Shown here: positions 15,433 to 24,034 of the stretch, one piece after another | How the letters are laid out: each line of letters begins with the position of its first letter | How positions within the stretch are numbered: the stretch's first letter is position 1 | DNA from: RBG-16-49-21 sp040768125 | GTDB taxonomy: Bacteria; Spirochaetota; UBA4802; UBA5550 | DNA: 64,000 nucleotides | NCBI GenBank assembly: GCA_040768125.1 | Contig: JAXGNG010000001.1 | Coordinates: 1,678,956-1,742,955 of the forward strand | Direction of reading: 5' to 3' | The notes under the pieces: generated by a model | Seen by the model: the letters and a program-made list of their open reading frames with translations, nothing else | What the model was told of the DNA's origin: nothing | Databases searched by the model: none | Program-made: the position numbers and the translations under genes

Positions 15433-17064
15433 GATTCTGCTCCTTTTAACAATGGGTATATCGTTCTTCATAAAATTCCGCGTCGCCTTTTTTTTGTCCG
15501 GGATGAACCCCGCGGCGCGTTCCGCCATGGCCGTGATGGTGAGGCTCGGGTTGACCCCGACGTTTGCGGATACCGCGGCGCCGTCCATGACGTAGAGGCC
15601 TGGATAATTGAAGACTCGGTGCTCCGTGTCGATCACCCCGTCCTCCGCCGAGGCGCCCATGTGGCACCCTCCCAGGATGTGCGCCGTGGTGGACTGCCCC
15701 ATGAGGTTCTCCATGATGACGTTGATCGGCGTCCCTCCTATCTCCTCCGCCAGGACGCGGGCCGCCTCGTTCGCCACGGGGAGGTTCGTGGGCGCCTCCT
15801 TGCCAGGATAGCGCCGGGACCTGAGCCGCCGTCCGAAAAAGAGGAGCGCGGCGCTTCGCCCGAAGGTGAAGGAGACGCGGTTGTCCAGGTTCTGCATCAC
15901 CGTGAGGATCACGACGCGGCGGTGCCAGTTCCTGGCGAACCAGTTTTTCAGGAGGATGCCGGGGCCCCTGAGGATCGCCAGGAGGGTCCGGAGGGAGCGC
16001 CGGAAGGGATTGTTATCGTCCACCAGGGGCGCGGCGTACCAGCGCATGAAGGAGTAGCCCAGGGGGAAGCGGTTCTGGGTGATGTGGGTGTGGGGGTCCG
16101 GGTAGAAATCGGAGGAGATGGTCGTGCCCTTCGACAGGTCGAGCTCCGGGTCGGGCGACAGGGCCCCGACGATCGCCTCGCTGTTGGTGCGCACCACCCT
16201 GCCGAGCTGCTTCGACAGGAGGGGGAGGGTGCCGGTGATGTCGCGGCACCTGAACAGCAGTTCCAGGGTCCCCAGGACGCCGGCGGCGAGTATCACCTTG
16301 CGGGCGGTCACGTCGGGGCAGCGCCGGAGGCGCCGGGTGGGGTCACTCATTTCGAGCAGGTAGGTGCCGTCTTCGCGTGGCACGATATTCGTGACCTTCC
16401 GGTTGGTGAGGATCTCCGCGCCGTTTTTCCTTGCGAGCCAGAGGTAATTTTTATCCAGGGTGTTCTTCGAGCCATGTTTGCACCCCGTGAGGCACTCGCC
16501 GCAGAGGTGACAGCCGTCCCGGGCGGGGCCCTTACCCTTGAAATAGGGGTCGTCCCTCGTCACCTCCGGCGTGCCGAAGTAGATGCCGTTGGGCGTGGCG
16601 CCGAAGGTCTTTCCCGCCCCCATGCGGCGGGCGGTCTTTTTAAGATAGTCGTCCATCAGGTCGAGGGAGGGGTTGGTCTGCACGCCCAGCATCTTCGACG
16701 CGGTGTCGTAATGGCGCTTCAGCTCCTTCTTCCAGTCCACGCCGAGGCCGCTCCAGGAGGGGTCGCGGTAGAAATCGTCCTTAGGCCGGAGGAGCACCGC
16801 GGCGTAGACGATGCTTCCCCCCCCGAGGCCGACTCCTCCCACGATGTTGAGGTGCGTGAAGAAGTTCTGGGTGAAGAAGCCCTTCATCCCGAGGGAGGGC
16901 ATCCAGAGGAGTTTCCGGAGGCTCTTCGACGCCTCCTCCATGTCCGGCGGGGTGACCCGGCTCCCCTGCTCGATCACCGCGACGCGGTATCCCTTTTCCG
17001 CAAGGCGTAGCGCCGCGACGCTTCCGCCAAATCCGCTTCCTATTACCGCGAAATCATATTCCAT
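14788..17064 (-). CDS. GMC-family FAD oxidoreductase read in frame into a downstream secreted domain
   Basis: 758 residues as read. Residues 1-530 are a GMC/cholesterol-oxidase-like enzyme: FAD motif VIGSGFGGSVAALRLAEKG, a ferredoxin-like cysteine set C185-x2-C188-x2-C191-x3-C195, and the C-terminal GGCHMGAS and NPSLTITAMAE motifs. Residues 545-758 are a separate domain starting with its own hydrophobic N-terminus. The join follows an A8 run (minus strand; T8 at 15488-15495): one extra A would end the enzyme at a TAA directly before the AAGGAG of the second unit. It may be a true fusion, a slippage site or a homopolymer error. It belongs to the marR operon. GGAG precedes the ATG. Confidence 0.8.
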   Translation of the reverse strand: MEYDFAVIGSGFGGSVAALRLAEKGYRVAVIEQGSRVTPPDMEEASKSLRKLLWMPSLGMKGFFTQNFFTHLNIVGGVGLGGGSIVYAAVLLRPKDDFYRDPSWSGLGVDWKKELKRHYDTASKMLGVQTNPSLDLMDDYLKKTARRMGAGKTFGATPNGIYFGTPEVTRDDPYFKGKGPARDGCHLCGECLTGCKHGSKNTLDKNYLWLARKNGAEILTNRKVTNIVPREDGTYLLEMSDPTRRLRRCPDVTARKVILAAGVLGTLELLFRCRDITGTLPLLSKQLGRVVRTNSEAIVGALSPDPELDLSKGTTISSDFYPDPHTHITQNRFPLGYSFMRWYAAPLVDDNNPFRRSLRTLLAILRGPGILLKNWFARNWHRRVVILTVMQNLDNRVSFTFGRSAALLFFGRRLRSRRYPGKEAPTNLPVANEAARVLAEEIGGTPINVIMENLMGQSTTAHILGGCHMGASAEDGVIDTEHRVFNYPGLYVMDGAAVSANVGVNPSLTITAMAERAAGFIPDKKKATRNFMKNDIPIVKRSRIMKIAKKILIGIGILILVSALLTGINIAQAGCGGYGGQSIEQILGVPAEKATVEDITRLSRAEVMQLFYAAKAPRYDEMKGEYLALMPGCGILGPASKLYVAYLFGPGKWEGKAFSPAEGSGYNIFRKGEESVVRVKKMKTSIAASKYDGKESFYLDYSAYDNGILLHSMRDEIRRINGGLYLGMGAMAASGGTLNPMPFILHGQAKQWVGADEP

Positions 17065-17085
17065 GGGTGCGCTCCACGCGTAATG

Positions 17086-17589
17086 TTATTCCCCGGTCCG
17101 CAGAATCCCGGGGAGGTGAACGGCCGTTTTGAAAAAGGCCGCGATCTCTTCGTCGGTAAATCCATCAAGATTTCTGGACAGGATCGCGTAGGTGTGTTCC
17201 TCGATCTGGCGCACGGCCGCTTCCCCCTGCTTCTCGAGGGAGACCAGGACACTGCGCCGGTCCTGAGGGTCCTTCCCGCGCCGGAGGAACCGCTTTGCCT
17301 CGAGGCGGTCCACCACGCGGGTGGCCGTGCTGATTGGAATGTTCATTTCCCCGGCGATGTCTCCCATGCGCGCCGGAGATTCGTTCCTGAGATACTGGAG
17401 GAGGTAGATGTCCTCGTAATCGAGGCCGTAGGAGGCAACCTTGGACTGCTGGAACTTATAGATGGCCTGGAGGGCGGCGAAGAGTATCCTGTCAAGGTGC
17501 TCCCGCGGTATCTCCTCGAGGGCCGCGATCCCCTTCTTCGACGCGGTACCGGACAGGGCCGACCCTGCTGATGTAGTGCGTTTGCTCAT
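17086..17589 (-). CDS. MarR-family transcriptional regulator
   Basis: 167 residues. The winged helix is evident: MGDIAGEMNIPISTATRVVDRLEAK as recognition region, then FLRRGKDPQDRRSVLVSL as the wing with the conserved DxR motif. GGGGAGG precedes the ATG. The GMC gene starts 21 bp downstream, so the regulator leads the operon, and a dyad-symmetric site lies about 60 bp upstream of its start. MarR proteins usually respond to aromatic or other hydrophobic acids, which would fit an alcohol- or sterol-type GMC substrate. The ligand is not evident. Confidence 0.9.
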   Translation of the reverse strand: MSKRTTSAGSALSGTASKKGIAALEEIPREHLDRILFAALQAIYKFQQSKVASYGLDYEDIYLLQYLRNESPARMGDIAGEMNIPISTATRVVDRLEAKRFLRRGKDPQDRRSVLVSLEKQGEAAVRQIEEHTYAILSRNLDGFTDEEIAAFFKTAVHLPGILRTGE

Positions 17590-17649
17590 CGCGCCTCCCC
17601 GGGGCCGGTGCCATGTTATGGCTCATCCAGGCCGGGGAGATACTGCAAG

Positions 17650-17674
17650 AAATACTTCCATTTTGCAAGTATTT
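17650..17674. promoter_or_regulatory. Inverted repeat upstream of marR, candidate MarR operator
   Basis: AAATACTT (17650-17657) and AAGTATTT (17667-17674) are perfect 8-bp inverted arms separated by 9 bp. The motif TGCAAG occurs within the spacer and again just to the left. It sits 61-85 bp upstream of the MarR start, between marR and the gene at 17720, both on the minus strand. Role in autoregulation is inferred. Confidence 0.5.
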
Positions 17675-17719
17675 TTTTGCCGGGACATTTTTTTCCGCGC
17701 GCGGGGGGTGATCAGGGGA

Positions 17720-18244
17720 TCAGCCCACCACCTTGCAATCGGTCCCGTAACGCATGGCCAGGTCCACGTAGAGCTGCTTGGCCCAGGTCCATTCAGTTTT
17801 ATTATTTTCTTTCAATTCCCCGAGCTCTTTCGCGGGGACCCCGGCGTAGATCTTTCCGGGAGGAATGACCTGTTTTCTGGCCACGAGGGCCTGCTCAGCC
17901 ACGAGGGACCATTCTCCGATCTCCGAGAAATCGCTTATCGTGGCGCGCATTCCGATGGTGACGAAATCGTGTATCGTGGCGTTGTGTATCATCGCCCCGT
18001 GGCCCACGGTGACGCGCGTACCAAGGACGGTTTTATCCATGGGGCGGGCGTGGATGATCACCCCCTCCTCGATGGCCGATTCGTCGCCGATGATGATGGT
18101 GCCGTAGTCGCCGCGGAGTATTGCGCCCCAGCCGACGTAGCAGTTCTTCCCGATCCTCACGTCGCCGATGATCTCCGCCGAGGGCGCGATCCAGCTCCCT
18201 TCGCCTATGGTGGGTTTCCTGTCCTGTATCTGGTAGATCGGCAT
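17720..18244 (-). CDS. Gamma-class carbonic anhydrase-like hexapeptide-repeat protein
   Basis: 174 residues from ATG 18244, which has GGAGG six bases upstream; a GTG 18 bp further upstream overlaps that site. Left-handed beta-helix hexapeptide repeats run from about residue 10 to 125 (IGEGSWIAPSAEIIGDV, IGKNCYVGWGAILRGD). The three zinc His of the family are present in VIIHARP, TVGHGAMIH. It resembles the YrdA/PaaY/CaiE group, some of which are thioesterases or carbonic anhydrases. PaaY/CaiE members accompany acyl-CoA pathways, consistent with the neighbourhood. Catalytic activity is not certain from sequence. Confidence 0.88.
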   Translation of the reverse strand: MPIYQIQDRKPTIGEGSWIAPSAEIIGDVRIGKNCYVGWGAILRGDYGTIIIGDESAIEEGVIIHARPMDKTVLGTRVTVGHGAMIHNATIHDFVTIGMRATISDFSEIGEWSLVAEQALVARKQVIPPGKIYAGVPAKELGELKENNKTEWTWAKQLYVDLAMRYGTDCKVVG

Positions 18245-18423
18245 CCCGCGCCTCCGTATCACTCTGTAGTGGCCGCGGCGTCATCGTCGCGCCCCTGTCA
18301 AGGCTCAAAAATGGACCCGGATTAAGCAAGGCTTTTTTCGCTTGATAAATCGGCGGAGCCGGGGGGTAATGAGCGGGATGCCGTGAAGAGGTCGATTTCG
18401 ACATGGAGGGAGGAGGGGACGAC

Positions 18424-19101
18424 ATGACCGCGGGAGTCGCCACGCAATCACCGGGACGCGCCTTCCTCGCCCTCATCGGCACGGCCCTCGTCGTGCAGAT
18501 GACCGGTTCCTATCTCGGGCATTCCCTGGTCATCGGCGGCTCCTTCTATCTATCATGGTGTATTCTGCGGTTTGTATTTCCACTCGCCGCCATACTGCTT
18601 CTCCGGATACCCTTCTCGGAGTTGGGCCTCGGCCCGCCGAGAATCGATCGACGCACCGGGATATTACTCCTTGCCGGCCTGGTGGTCCTCGTCGCCGCCT
18701 TTGCCGGGATCTATTTCATCCAGGGATATTTCGATCAGTACGCCCATTCCTTCGGCGGCGCGGACCCCCTGGCGCGTCTCTCCCGCTTCTCGCTCTTCAC
18801 CGCCTCGACGCTTCCCGGCTGGGAGTTTCTTCACCGGAGCTTTTTACTGATGGGTATTCTCTACGTTCTGAAAAAGCGGGACGGGGTGCCCGCGGGCACG
18901 GCGGCGGTAATCGCACTGGGCGTGGTATGGATCTTCGAGGTGGTGTTCCACTTCATCAAGCCGGGCGTCGAGGCCTTGGGCATGCTCGTCGGGTCCCCGG
19001 TCCTGAGCTGGATCGCCCTTCGCACGGGGAGCGTATGGATCCCCTTCGCGGCGCACCTTGCCGTGGAGGCCCTCTTCATCGCGGCGCTGATCTTCAGGTA
19101 G
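18424..19101 (+). CDS. CPBP-family intramembrane metalloprotease
   Basis: 225 residues with about six to eight transmembrane helices. The CPBP/Abi motif appears as GWEFLHRSFLL, a variant in which the usual first Glu of the EExxxR pair is Trp; the later conserved segments are FEVVFHFIKP and the final helix PFAAHLAVEALF, which supplies the metal-binding His. Members are homologues of the eukaryotic CAAX prenyl protease, with roles in bacteriocin immunity or membrane protein processing. ATG 18424 follows GGAGGAGGGG; an ATG 21 bp upstream lies within that ribosome site region. The AraC-type regulator follows after 9 bp, suggesting an operon. Confidence 0.75.
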   Translation: MTAGVATQSPGRAFLALIGTALVVQMTGSYLGHSLVIGGSFYLSWCILRFVFPLAAILLLRIPFSELGLGPPRIDRRTGILLLAGLVVLVAAFAGIYFIQGYFDQYAHSFGGADPLARLSRFSLFTASTLPGWEFLHRSFLLMGILYVLKKRDGVPAGTAAVIALGVVWIFEVVFHFIKPGVEALGMLVGSPVLSWIALRTGSVWIPFAAHLAVEALFIAALIFR

Positions 19102-19110
19102 GCGGGCGGC

Positions 19111-20217
19111 ATGGATATCCTGAGCATCGAGTTCCTCTCATCGGCCTACATCTTTTTTTCCGCGGGGCTCGCGTTCCTTCTCTCCGTGGCCCAGCTGAGC
19201 GGGAGATCGCGCTATTTCGAGAATTACGTCCTGGCGGCGTACCTCTTCTGCCTGGGGGTGATTTTCCTCCAGGTATGCGTCGTGGTCAACGACATCCATC
19301 TCGCGCACCCGGGCCTTCTCGCTTTTCACGCCACGGCCCTCTACTTCATGGCGCCCATCATCTGCCTGGCCGACTACCTGGTGATCCGCCCTCCCGAAAC
19401 GATACCGAAGAAAACCGCACTCATCTTTCTCCCGGTGCTCCTGGGCCTCGCCGCCGACGCATGCTTCATGCTGCTTCCCACGGAGGGGAAGCACGACCTT
19501 CTCCTCGCGCTTTTCGCGGGTGGGGAGTCCCCGTATGCCGGGTCGGCGCGGCTCATCATCGCCGGCGCGGGCATCGAGATGCTCCTCTACCTCGGCTATC
19601 TCCTGAAAACGATGCTGACGACGAGGGGGAAGGACGACAACCCGGTTATCTTCTGGGTGATGACCTCGAGCATCTTCGTGGTGGCGGGGCTCTCCGCCCT
19701 CATCATCGCCGGGTACCTTGCAGGGTCCTACACCCTGCTCCGGTGGGGGGCGAACCTCATCGGGTTGCTCGTGATCATCACCTACCTGGTGAGCCAGCGG
19801 CATCCGAAGATACTCCAGCTCCTGATGATCGAGGCGGAGAAGAAACAGTACGGGCGCTCCCTCCTGGCCGGGGTGGACGTCGAGGGGGCCATGAAGAAAC
19901 TTGAAAGGCTGATGGAATCGGAGCGGATCTACGCGGACGACCAGCTTACCCTCCGCGACCTCGCCGACGAGCTCTCCCTCACCCCGCACCAGCTTTCCCA
20001 GCTCCTGAACGAGCGCCTGGGCACCAACTTCAACGCCTATGTCAACCAGTACCGGATCCGCGAGGCCTGCGACATCCTCCTGAACCGACCGGAAATGACC
20101 GTCCTCGCCGTGAGCCTCGATGTGGGATTCAATTCAAAGTCCGCCTTCTACGAGGCCTTTACCCGCTTCACGGGCACCTCGCCGCAGAACTACCGGAAAC
20201 GGGGAGGCGGTGGTTGA
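19111..20217 (+). CDS. AraC-family regulator with N-terminal multi-TM domain
   Basis: 368 residues. Residues 1-230 contain about seven hydrophobic helices (AYIFFSAGLAFLLSVAQL, LLGLAADACFML, IVIITYLVSQ-type segments). Residues 255-365 form a double AraC helix-turn-helix: LTLRDLADELSLTPHQLSQLLNE and VLAVSLDVGFNSKSAFYEAFTR with the closing TGTSPQNYRK. Membrane-embedded AraC proteins of this kind are frequent in Leptospira and related bacteria and presumably bind DNA from the membrane. It is probably co-transcribed with the protease gene upstream. The signal is unknown. Confidence 0.9.
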   Translation: MDILSIEFLSSAYIFFSAGLAFLLSVAQLSGRSRYFENYVLAAYLFCLGVIFLQVCVVVNDIHLAHPGLLAFHATALYFMAPIICLADYLVIRPPETIPKKTALIFLPVLLGLAADACFMLLPTEGKHDLLLALFAGGESPYAGSARLIIAGAGIEMLLYLGYLLKTMLTTRGKDDNPVIFWVMTSSIFVVAGLSALIIAGYLAGSYTLLRWGANLIGLLVIITYLVSQRHPKILQLLMIEAEKKQYGRSLLAGVDVEGAMKKLERLMESERIYADDQLTLRDLADELSLTPHQLSQLLNERLGTNFNAYVNQYRIREACDILLNRPEMTVLAVSLDVGFNSKSAFYEAFTRFTGTSPQNYRKRGGGG

Positions 20218-20658
20218 TATTCCTTCCTCGGCCCCCTTCGTAAGGGGGGAGAATGGTTCTCACGCGGAGGCGCTGAGTCGCGGAGGGGGGGATCCCCCCG
20301 GCGCTGCGCGCCAACCCCTTAATAAGGGTGGTTCGCCTGGCAGGGCACTTCGAGATGGTGCTCGGCCCTGAGCGAGGGATAGGTGTTGGGTGCCCCACCC
20401 TGGGCGAGGGTTGCTGGGAAATATTAACCAACATATAGGATAATTGCCCTTACGGAATTTGCGTCTAAGGAGCCTTGGATGGCCTTCGATCATGTCTTTC
20501 ATGTTATCCGGTAGAGCCCCTTTTTTATTCCATGCGCGTATATCTTATCCTATCGCCTTACGATGCATATCCGTTAGTTAAAAGAGCATTCGTACTATAA
20601 ATTTTAAGACCTTCGTACACTGCTTTTTGTGTTGAAATTACTCTTTTTCACTCCTATA
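20218..20658. repeat. Gene-free stretch with GC-rich palindromic repeat material
   Basis: No convincing gene. It opens with a hairpin CCCCCTT (20232-20238)/AAGGGGG (20242-20248) that may terminate the AraC transcript, without a T-tract. The next 170 bp contain repetitive GC-rich palindromes (GGGGGGATCCCCCC, CCCCTTAATAAGGG) and a degenerate CACGCGGAGGCGC element of a type scattered in many environmental genomes. From about 20410 the DNA becomes AT-rich. No promoter was convincing. Confidence 0.5.
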
Positions 20659-23600
20659 ATGGTTCACATAAAACACATTGTGTCGCCTGGCCCCGTTCCG
20701 GTTAAGGGTCATATCCTATATGGCATTATAGAGACGACCGTTTTTTTAATGATGAATGATTCTGGAGATCAGGTAGGATTCAGGTCTATGGGAATCGATG
20801 CTATTGAGAGAATACAGGCAGAAAAGGCCCTCCGGGAGAGCGAGGAGCTGCGGCGGCTGATTCTGGACAACGTGGAAGACCTGATTTTCATATGCGGAAT
20901 CGACGGAAAGCTGACATACGGAAATAAGGCCCTCCAGCGGATCATGGGATATTCAGAGGATGAATTCGTCGGAAAACACTATCTCCATTTCATTCACAAA
21001 GATGACCGCCAGAGAGAGATTGATTCCTACATTGCTCAGGTAAATGAGAATGTCGATACCACGTACCATGATTACCGCATGGTATTTAAGGACGGCTCGG
21101 TTCACTGGATCTCTCAGACGACACGAATGGTAACGAAACAGGATGGACAAGTCGAATTCTTCGGGATAGCCCGCGACATTACCGAGCGGAAAGGTGCCGA
21201 GGATGCCCTGAAGCGGTCTGAAGAAAAATTCAGGAACCTCGTCTCCAAAATCAGTGAGGCCATCTATCAATGTGACATGCATGGGTACTTCACCTATATG
21301 AGCCCCGTCGGTTTGGCAATACTGGGTTATACACATGATGAAATTATTCGATTGAGAAATGTCGACATCGTCCACCCCGATTACTCCGATGACGTCATCG
21401 AGCACTACGGCAGGCAGTTTGATGAACACATCCCCAATACCTATTTAGAATTTCCAGTTATAAGAAAAGACGGATCTACTCTCTGGTCGGGACACGCCGT
21501 GAGTCTTGTGGAAAACGATTCCGGAGAACTCGAATTCTACTGTATCGCACGAGACATCACCGAACGGAAAAAGATAGAAGAGGCTCTGCGCGAGAGTGAG
21601 ATGAGGCACCGTATCGTTCTCGATAATGTTATCGACTTCATCTTCATATGCGGGGTTGACGGCAAATTTTTCTACTGCAACAACTCGCTGGAACGCGTGA
21701 CCGGATACACGAAAGAGGAGGTCCTGGGGAAAAGCTATCTTCATTTCGTTCACAGGGATGACCGCGGAGAGGCCCTGGACCATTATGCCAGGCAGATAAA
21801 GGACAATGTCGACATGACCTATTTTGAATATAGACTGATACGCAAGGATGGTGCGATTGCCTGGATGGCCCAAACAATAAACATGGTAAAAAACAGGGAA
21901 GGAGAAATCGAATTTTTCGGTATTGCGCGGGACGTAACCAAACGGAAAGAAGAAGAGAACACGCGCCGCGAACTGGAAGAACAGAAAACACTTTTCTTCG
22001 CGAATGTTTCCCACGAGATACGCACGCCCCTTACCCTGATGCTCTCACCCATAGAATCGTACCTTCAGGGCGATTACCACGAGGAAATCGGAAAAAAATT
22101 CTTTGAAAGCCTTTACCGAAACGGCCTGCGGCTGCTGAAGCTCATCAACAATCTTCTGGATTTCTCTAAGATCGAAGCAGGCCGAACGACCATGAAAATC
22201 GTTGAACTCGACATCGTGAGCTTCATCCGCAATTACGTCGCAACACTGCAGTCAGCCTGCGACTCCAAGGGGATCATTCTCGGCTTCATGCCCCCCGGCA
22301 AAATATCGAACCTCTACGCAGACATGGAAAAGATCGACAGGATTTTCATGAACATCCTCTCAAACTCCCTCAAGTTTACCGACAGAGGCGGCATTATAAC
22401 TCTCAAGGTGCGAGAAGACGATGTGTTCTGTTATATTGATATCGAGGATACCGGCCAGGGCATACCGGCAGATTCAATTGATATGATTTTCGAACGATTC
22501 GGTCAGGCCGATACTTTATCCACACGAGGGCACATTGGAACCGGCATCGGGCTCTCCCTCGCGAAAGAGCTGGTAGAGATGCACGGCGGCACTATCACGG
22601 TAAAGAGCCGATACATAGAAGAATACCCGGAAGAACACGGCACCATTTTTACCATAACACTCCTTAAAGGCACAGAGCACTTTGAGATGATGCCCAATGT
22701 TGCGCGCGATGATTCGGCCCCTCATGACGGGTCGCCGTCGATACACCGCTTTGCGGGAATGCGTGAAATGTATGACCTGCAAGGCGAGGGGCTTGAGAAT
22801 ACATCCTTCCATGGATTCACCGGTAATGAAGTCCATGATTCCTCTCAGACAGTGAAGCCTGTTATACTGATCGTTGATGACAATAGCGACATGCGCGAGT
22901 TCCTTGTCTCTATCATGAAGGACACCTATGCACTCGTTACCGCTGAAAACGGCCTGCAGGGGTTCGACGTGGTCGTGCAGCATATGCCTGACCTGGTAAT
23001 AACAGACGTCATGATGCCGGTGATGGACGGCTTTGAGATGACGCGCAGAATAAAGGAGAGCGAAAAACTGAAGCATATCCCCGTGATTATGCTTACTGCG
23101 AAGGCGGAAATATCACAGAAGATCGAGGGCATCGAGTTCGGTGCGGACGACTATCTTATCAAGCCCTTCAATACCAAGGAACTCCTGACACGTGTAATGA
23201 GATTATTGAAGACAAGGGAATATGAAAGGACGATTGCCCAGCGCAACTATGAGATAGAACAGGAACTCGAAATAGCGCGCATGTTGCAGCACCGTCTCCT
23301 GCCGGAAAAGGAGCTGGAACTTTCCGGGTACCGTTCTCATGCGATTTACATACCCATGGACCGGGTGGGGGGAGATTTCTATGACTGGCGGGTTTCAGGG
23401 AATGCCATTGAACTCATGATCGCAGACGTGTCCGGCCACGGACTCCCCGGGGCATTTCTCTCGACCATCACGAAAATATCCAGCGACAGCATCAGGGACA
23501 GGGTCTCTCCGGGTGATACACTTCGTGTGTTAAACGAGGTGGTTCTTCGGTCGACGGTGAACAGCAATTATGTAACCGCCTTTCTCTGTATGATCGACAC

Positions 23601-23973
23601 CGGTTCAAATGTCATGACCTTCTGTAACGCCGGTCATTTCCCGCAGCTGTTGCTCAATGGGCACGACGGAACGCTCACAGAACTCAAAGCGAAGGGAAAG
23701 CCCCTGGGGTGGTATGACTCGGCAGAATATGAAGAAAGTGAGGTCCAGCTCCATCCGGGAGACCGTCTCATCCTTTATACCGATGGCATCACAGAATGCA
23801 GTAATTCCCATGGCGAGATGTTTGGGCAGGATAGGTTCTATGAGTTCATCTGCGTCCATAGAAATGATACTCCCCGGCAATTTTCAGAAAGAATTGTAAG
23901 GGAACTGAAAGATTTTACCGGTGACGATGTCTATGATGACGATGTAAGCATGGTTGTGTTTGATATTCTTTGA
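20659..23973 (+). CDS. Hybrid PAS histidine kinase with receiver and SpoIIE/PP2C output domain
   Basis: 1,104 residues from ATG 20659; start uncertain (GTG 20629, ATG 20749 or ATG 20788 possible, none with a good ribosome site). Order: the tail of a PAS domain whose front is missing (SGDQVGFRSMGID), three complete PAS/PAC modules (about 60-180, 185-305, 310-430), a HisKA domain with phosphoacceptor His452 in SHEIRTPLT, an HATPase domain (FMNILSNSLKFT, GIGLSLAKELVEMHGG), a receiver with Asp783 and Lys835, a coiled linker and a SpoIIE-type phosphatase (VGGDFYDW, ADVSGHGLPGAFLS, LYTDGITE). It would convert sensed signals into serine/threonine dephosphorylation, perhaps of an anti-sigma-antagonist. 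A cytosolic protein with no TM segment. Confidence 0.9.
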   Translation: MVHIKHIVSPGPVPVKGHILYGIIETTVFLMMNDSGDQVGFRSMGIDAIERIQAEKALRESEELRRLILDNVEDLIFICGIDGKLTYGNKALQRIMGYSEDEFVGKHYLHFIHKDDRQREIDSYIAQVNENVDTTYHDYRMVFKDGSVHWISQTTRMVTKQDGQVEFFGIARDITERKGAEDALKRSEEKFRNLVSKISEAIYQCDMHGYFTYMSPVGLAILGYTHDEIIRLRNVDIVHPDYSDDVIEHYGRQFDEHIPNTYLEFPVIRKDGSTLWSGHAVSLVENDSGELEFYCIARDITERKKIEEALRESEMRHRIVLDNVIDFIFICGVDGKFFYCNNSLERVTGYTKEEVLGKSYLHFVHRDDRGEALDHYARQIKDNVDMTYFEYRLIRKDGAIAWMAQTINMVKNREGEIEFFGIARDVTKRKEEENTRRELEEQKTLFFANVSHEIRTPLTLMLSPIESYLQGDYHEEIGKKFFESLYRNGLRLLKLINNLLDFSKIEAGRTTMKIVELDIVSFIRNYVATLQSACDSKGIILGFMPPGKISNLYADMEKIDRIFMNILSNSLKFTDRGGIITLKVREDDVFCYIDIEDTGQGIPADSIDMIFERFGQADTLSTRGHIGTGIGLSLAKELVEMHGGTITVKSRYIEEYPEEHGTIFTITLLKGTEHFEMMPNVARDDSAPHDGSPSIHRFAGMREMYDLQGEGLENTSFHGFTGNEVHDSSQTVKPVILIVDDNSDMREFLVSIMKDTYALVTAENGLQGFDVVVQHMPDLVITDVMMPVMDGFEMTRRIKESEKLKHIPVIMLTAKAEISQKIEGIEFGADDYLIKPFNTKELLTRVMRLLKTREYERTIAQRNYEIEQELEIARMLQHRLLPEKELELSGYRSHAIYIPMDRVGGDFYDWRVSGNAIELMIADVSGHGLPGAFLSTITKISSDSIRDRVSPGDTLRVLNEVVLRSTVNSNYVTAFLCMIDTGSNVMTFCNAGHFPQLLLNGHDGTLTELKAKGKPLGWYDSAEYEESEVQLHPGDRLILYTDGITECSNSHGEMFGQDRFYEFICVHRNDTPRQFSERIVRELKDFTGDDVYDDDVSMVVFDIL

Positions 23974-23982
23974 GCATAGAGG

Positions 23983-23998
23983 GGAATGGCCCCATTCC
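23983..23998. terminator. Short hairpin between convergent genes
   Basis: GGAATGG (23983-23989), a CC loop and CCATTCC (23992-23998) form a perfect 7-bp stem 10 bases after the kinase stop. It lies between the plus-strand kinase gene and the convergent FlaA-like gene. No T-tract follows, so the terminator call is tentative. Confidence 0.3.
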
Positions 23999-24034
23999 GG
24001 GGTAGGACCTAACAAGATGGTTTTTCTCACTTCA

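Noticed and set aside
14620..17010. A 796-codon open frame on the plus strand opposite the GMC gene
   Set aside because: It is antisense to a gene with clear FAD, cysteine and C-terminal GMC motifs. Long antisense frames arise from high third-position GC; the translation is rich in Arg, His, Gly and Val and has no domain.
18555..19904. A 449-codon open frame on the plus strand
   Set aside because: It lies across the protease and AraC-type genes in another frame. Both of those have ribosome sites, TM patterns and motifs; this one is Arg/Pro/Gly-rich noise.
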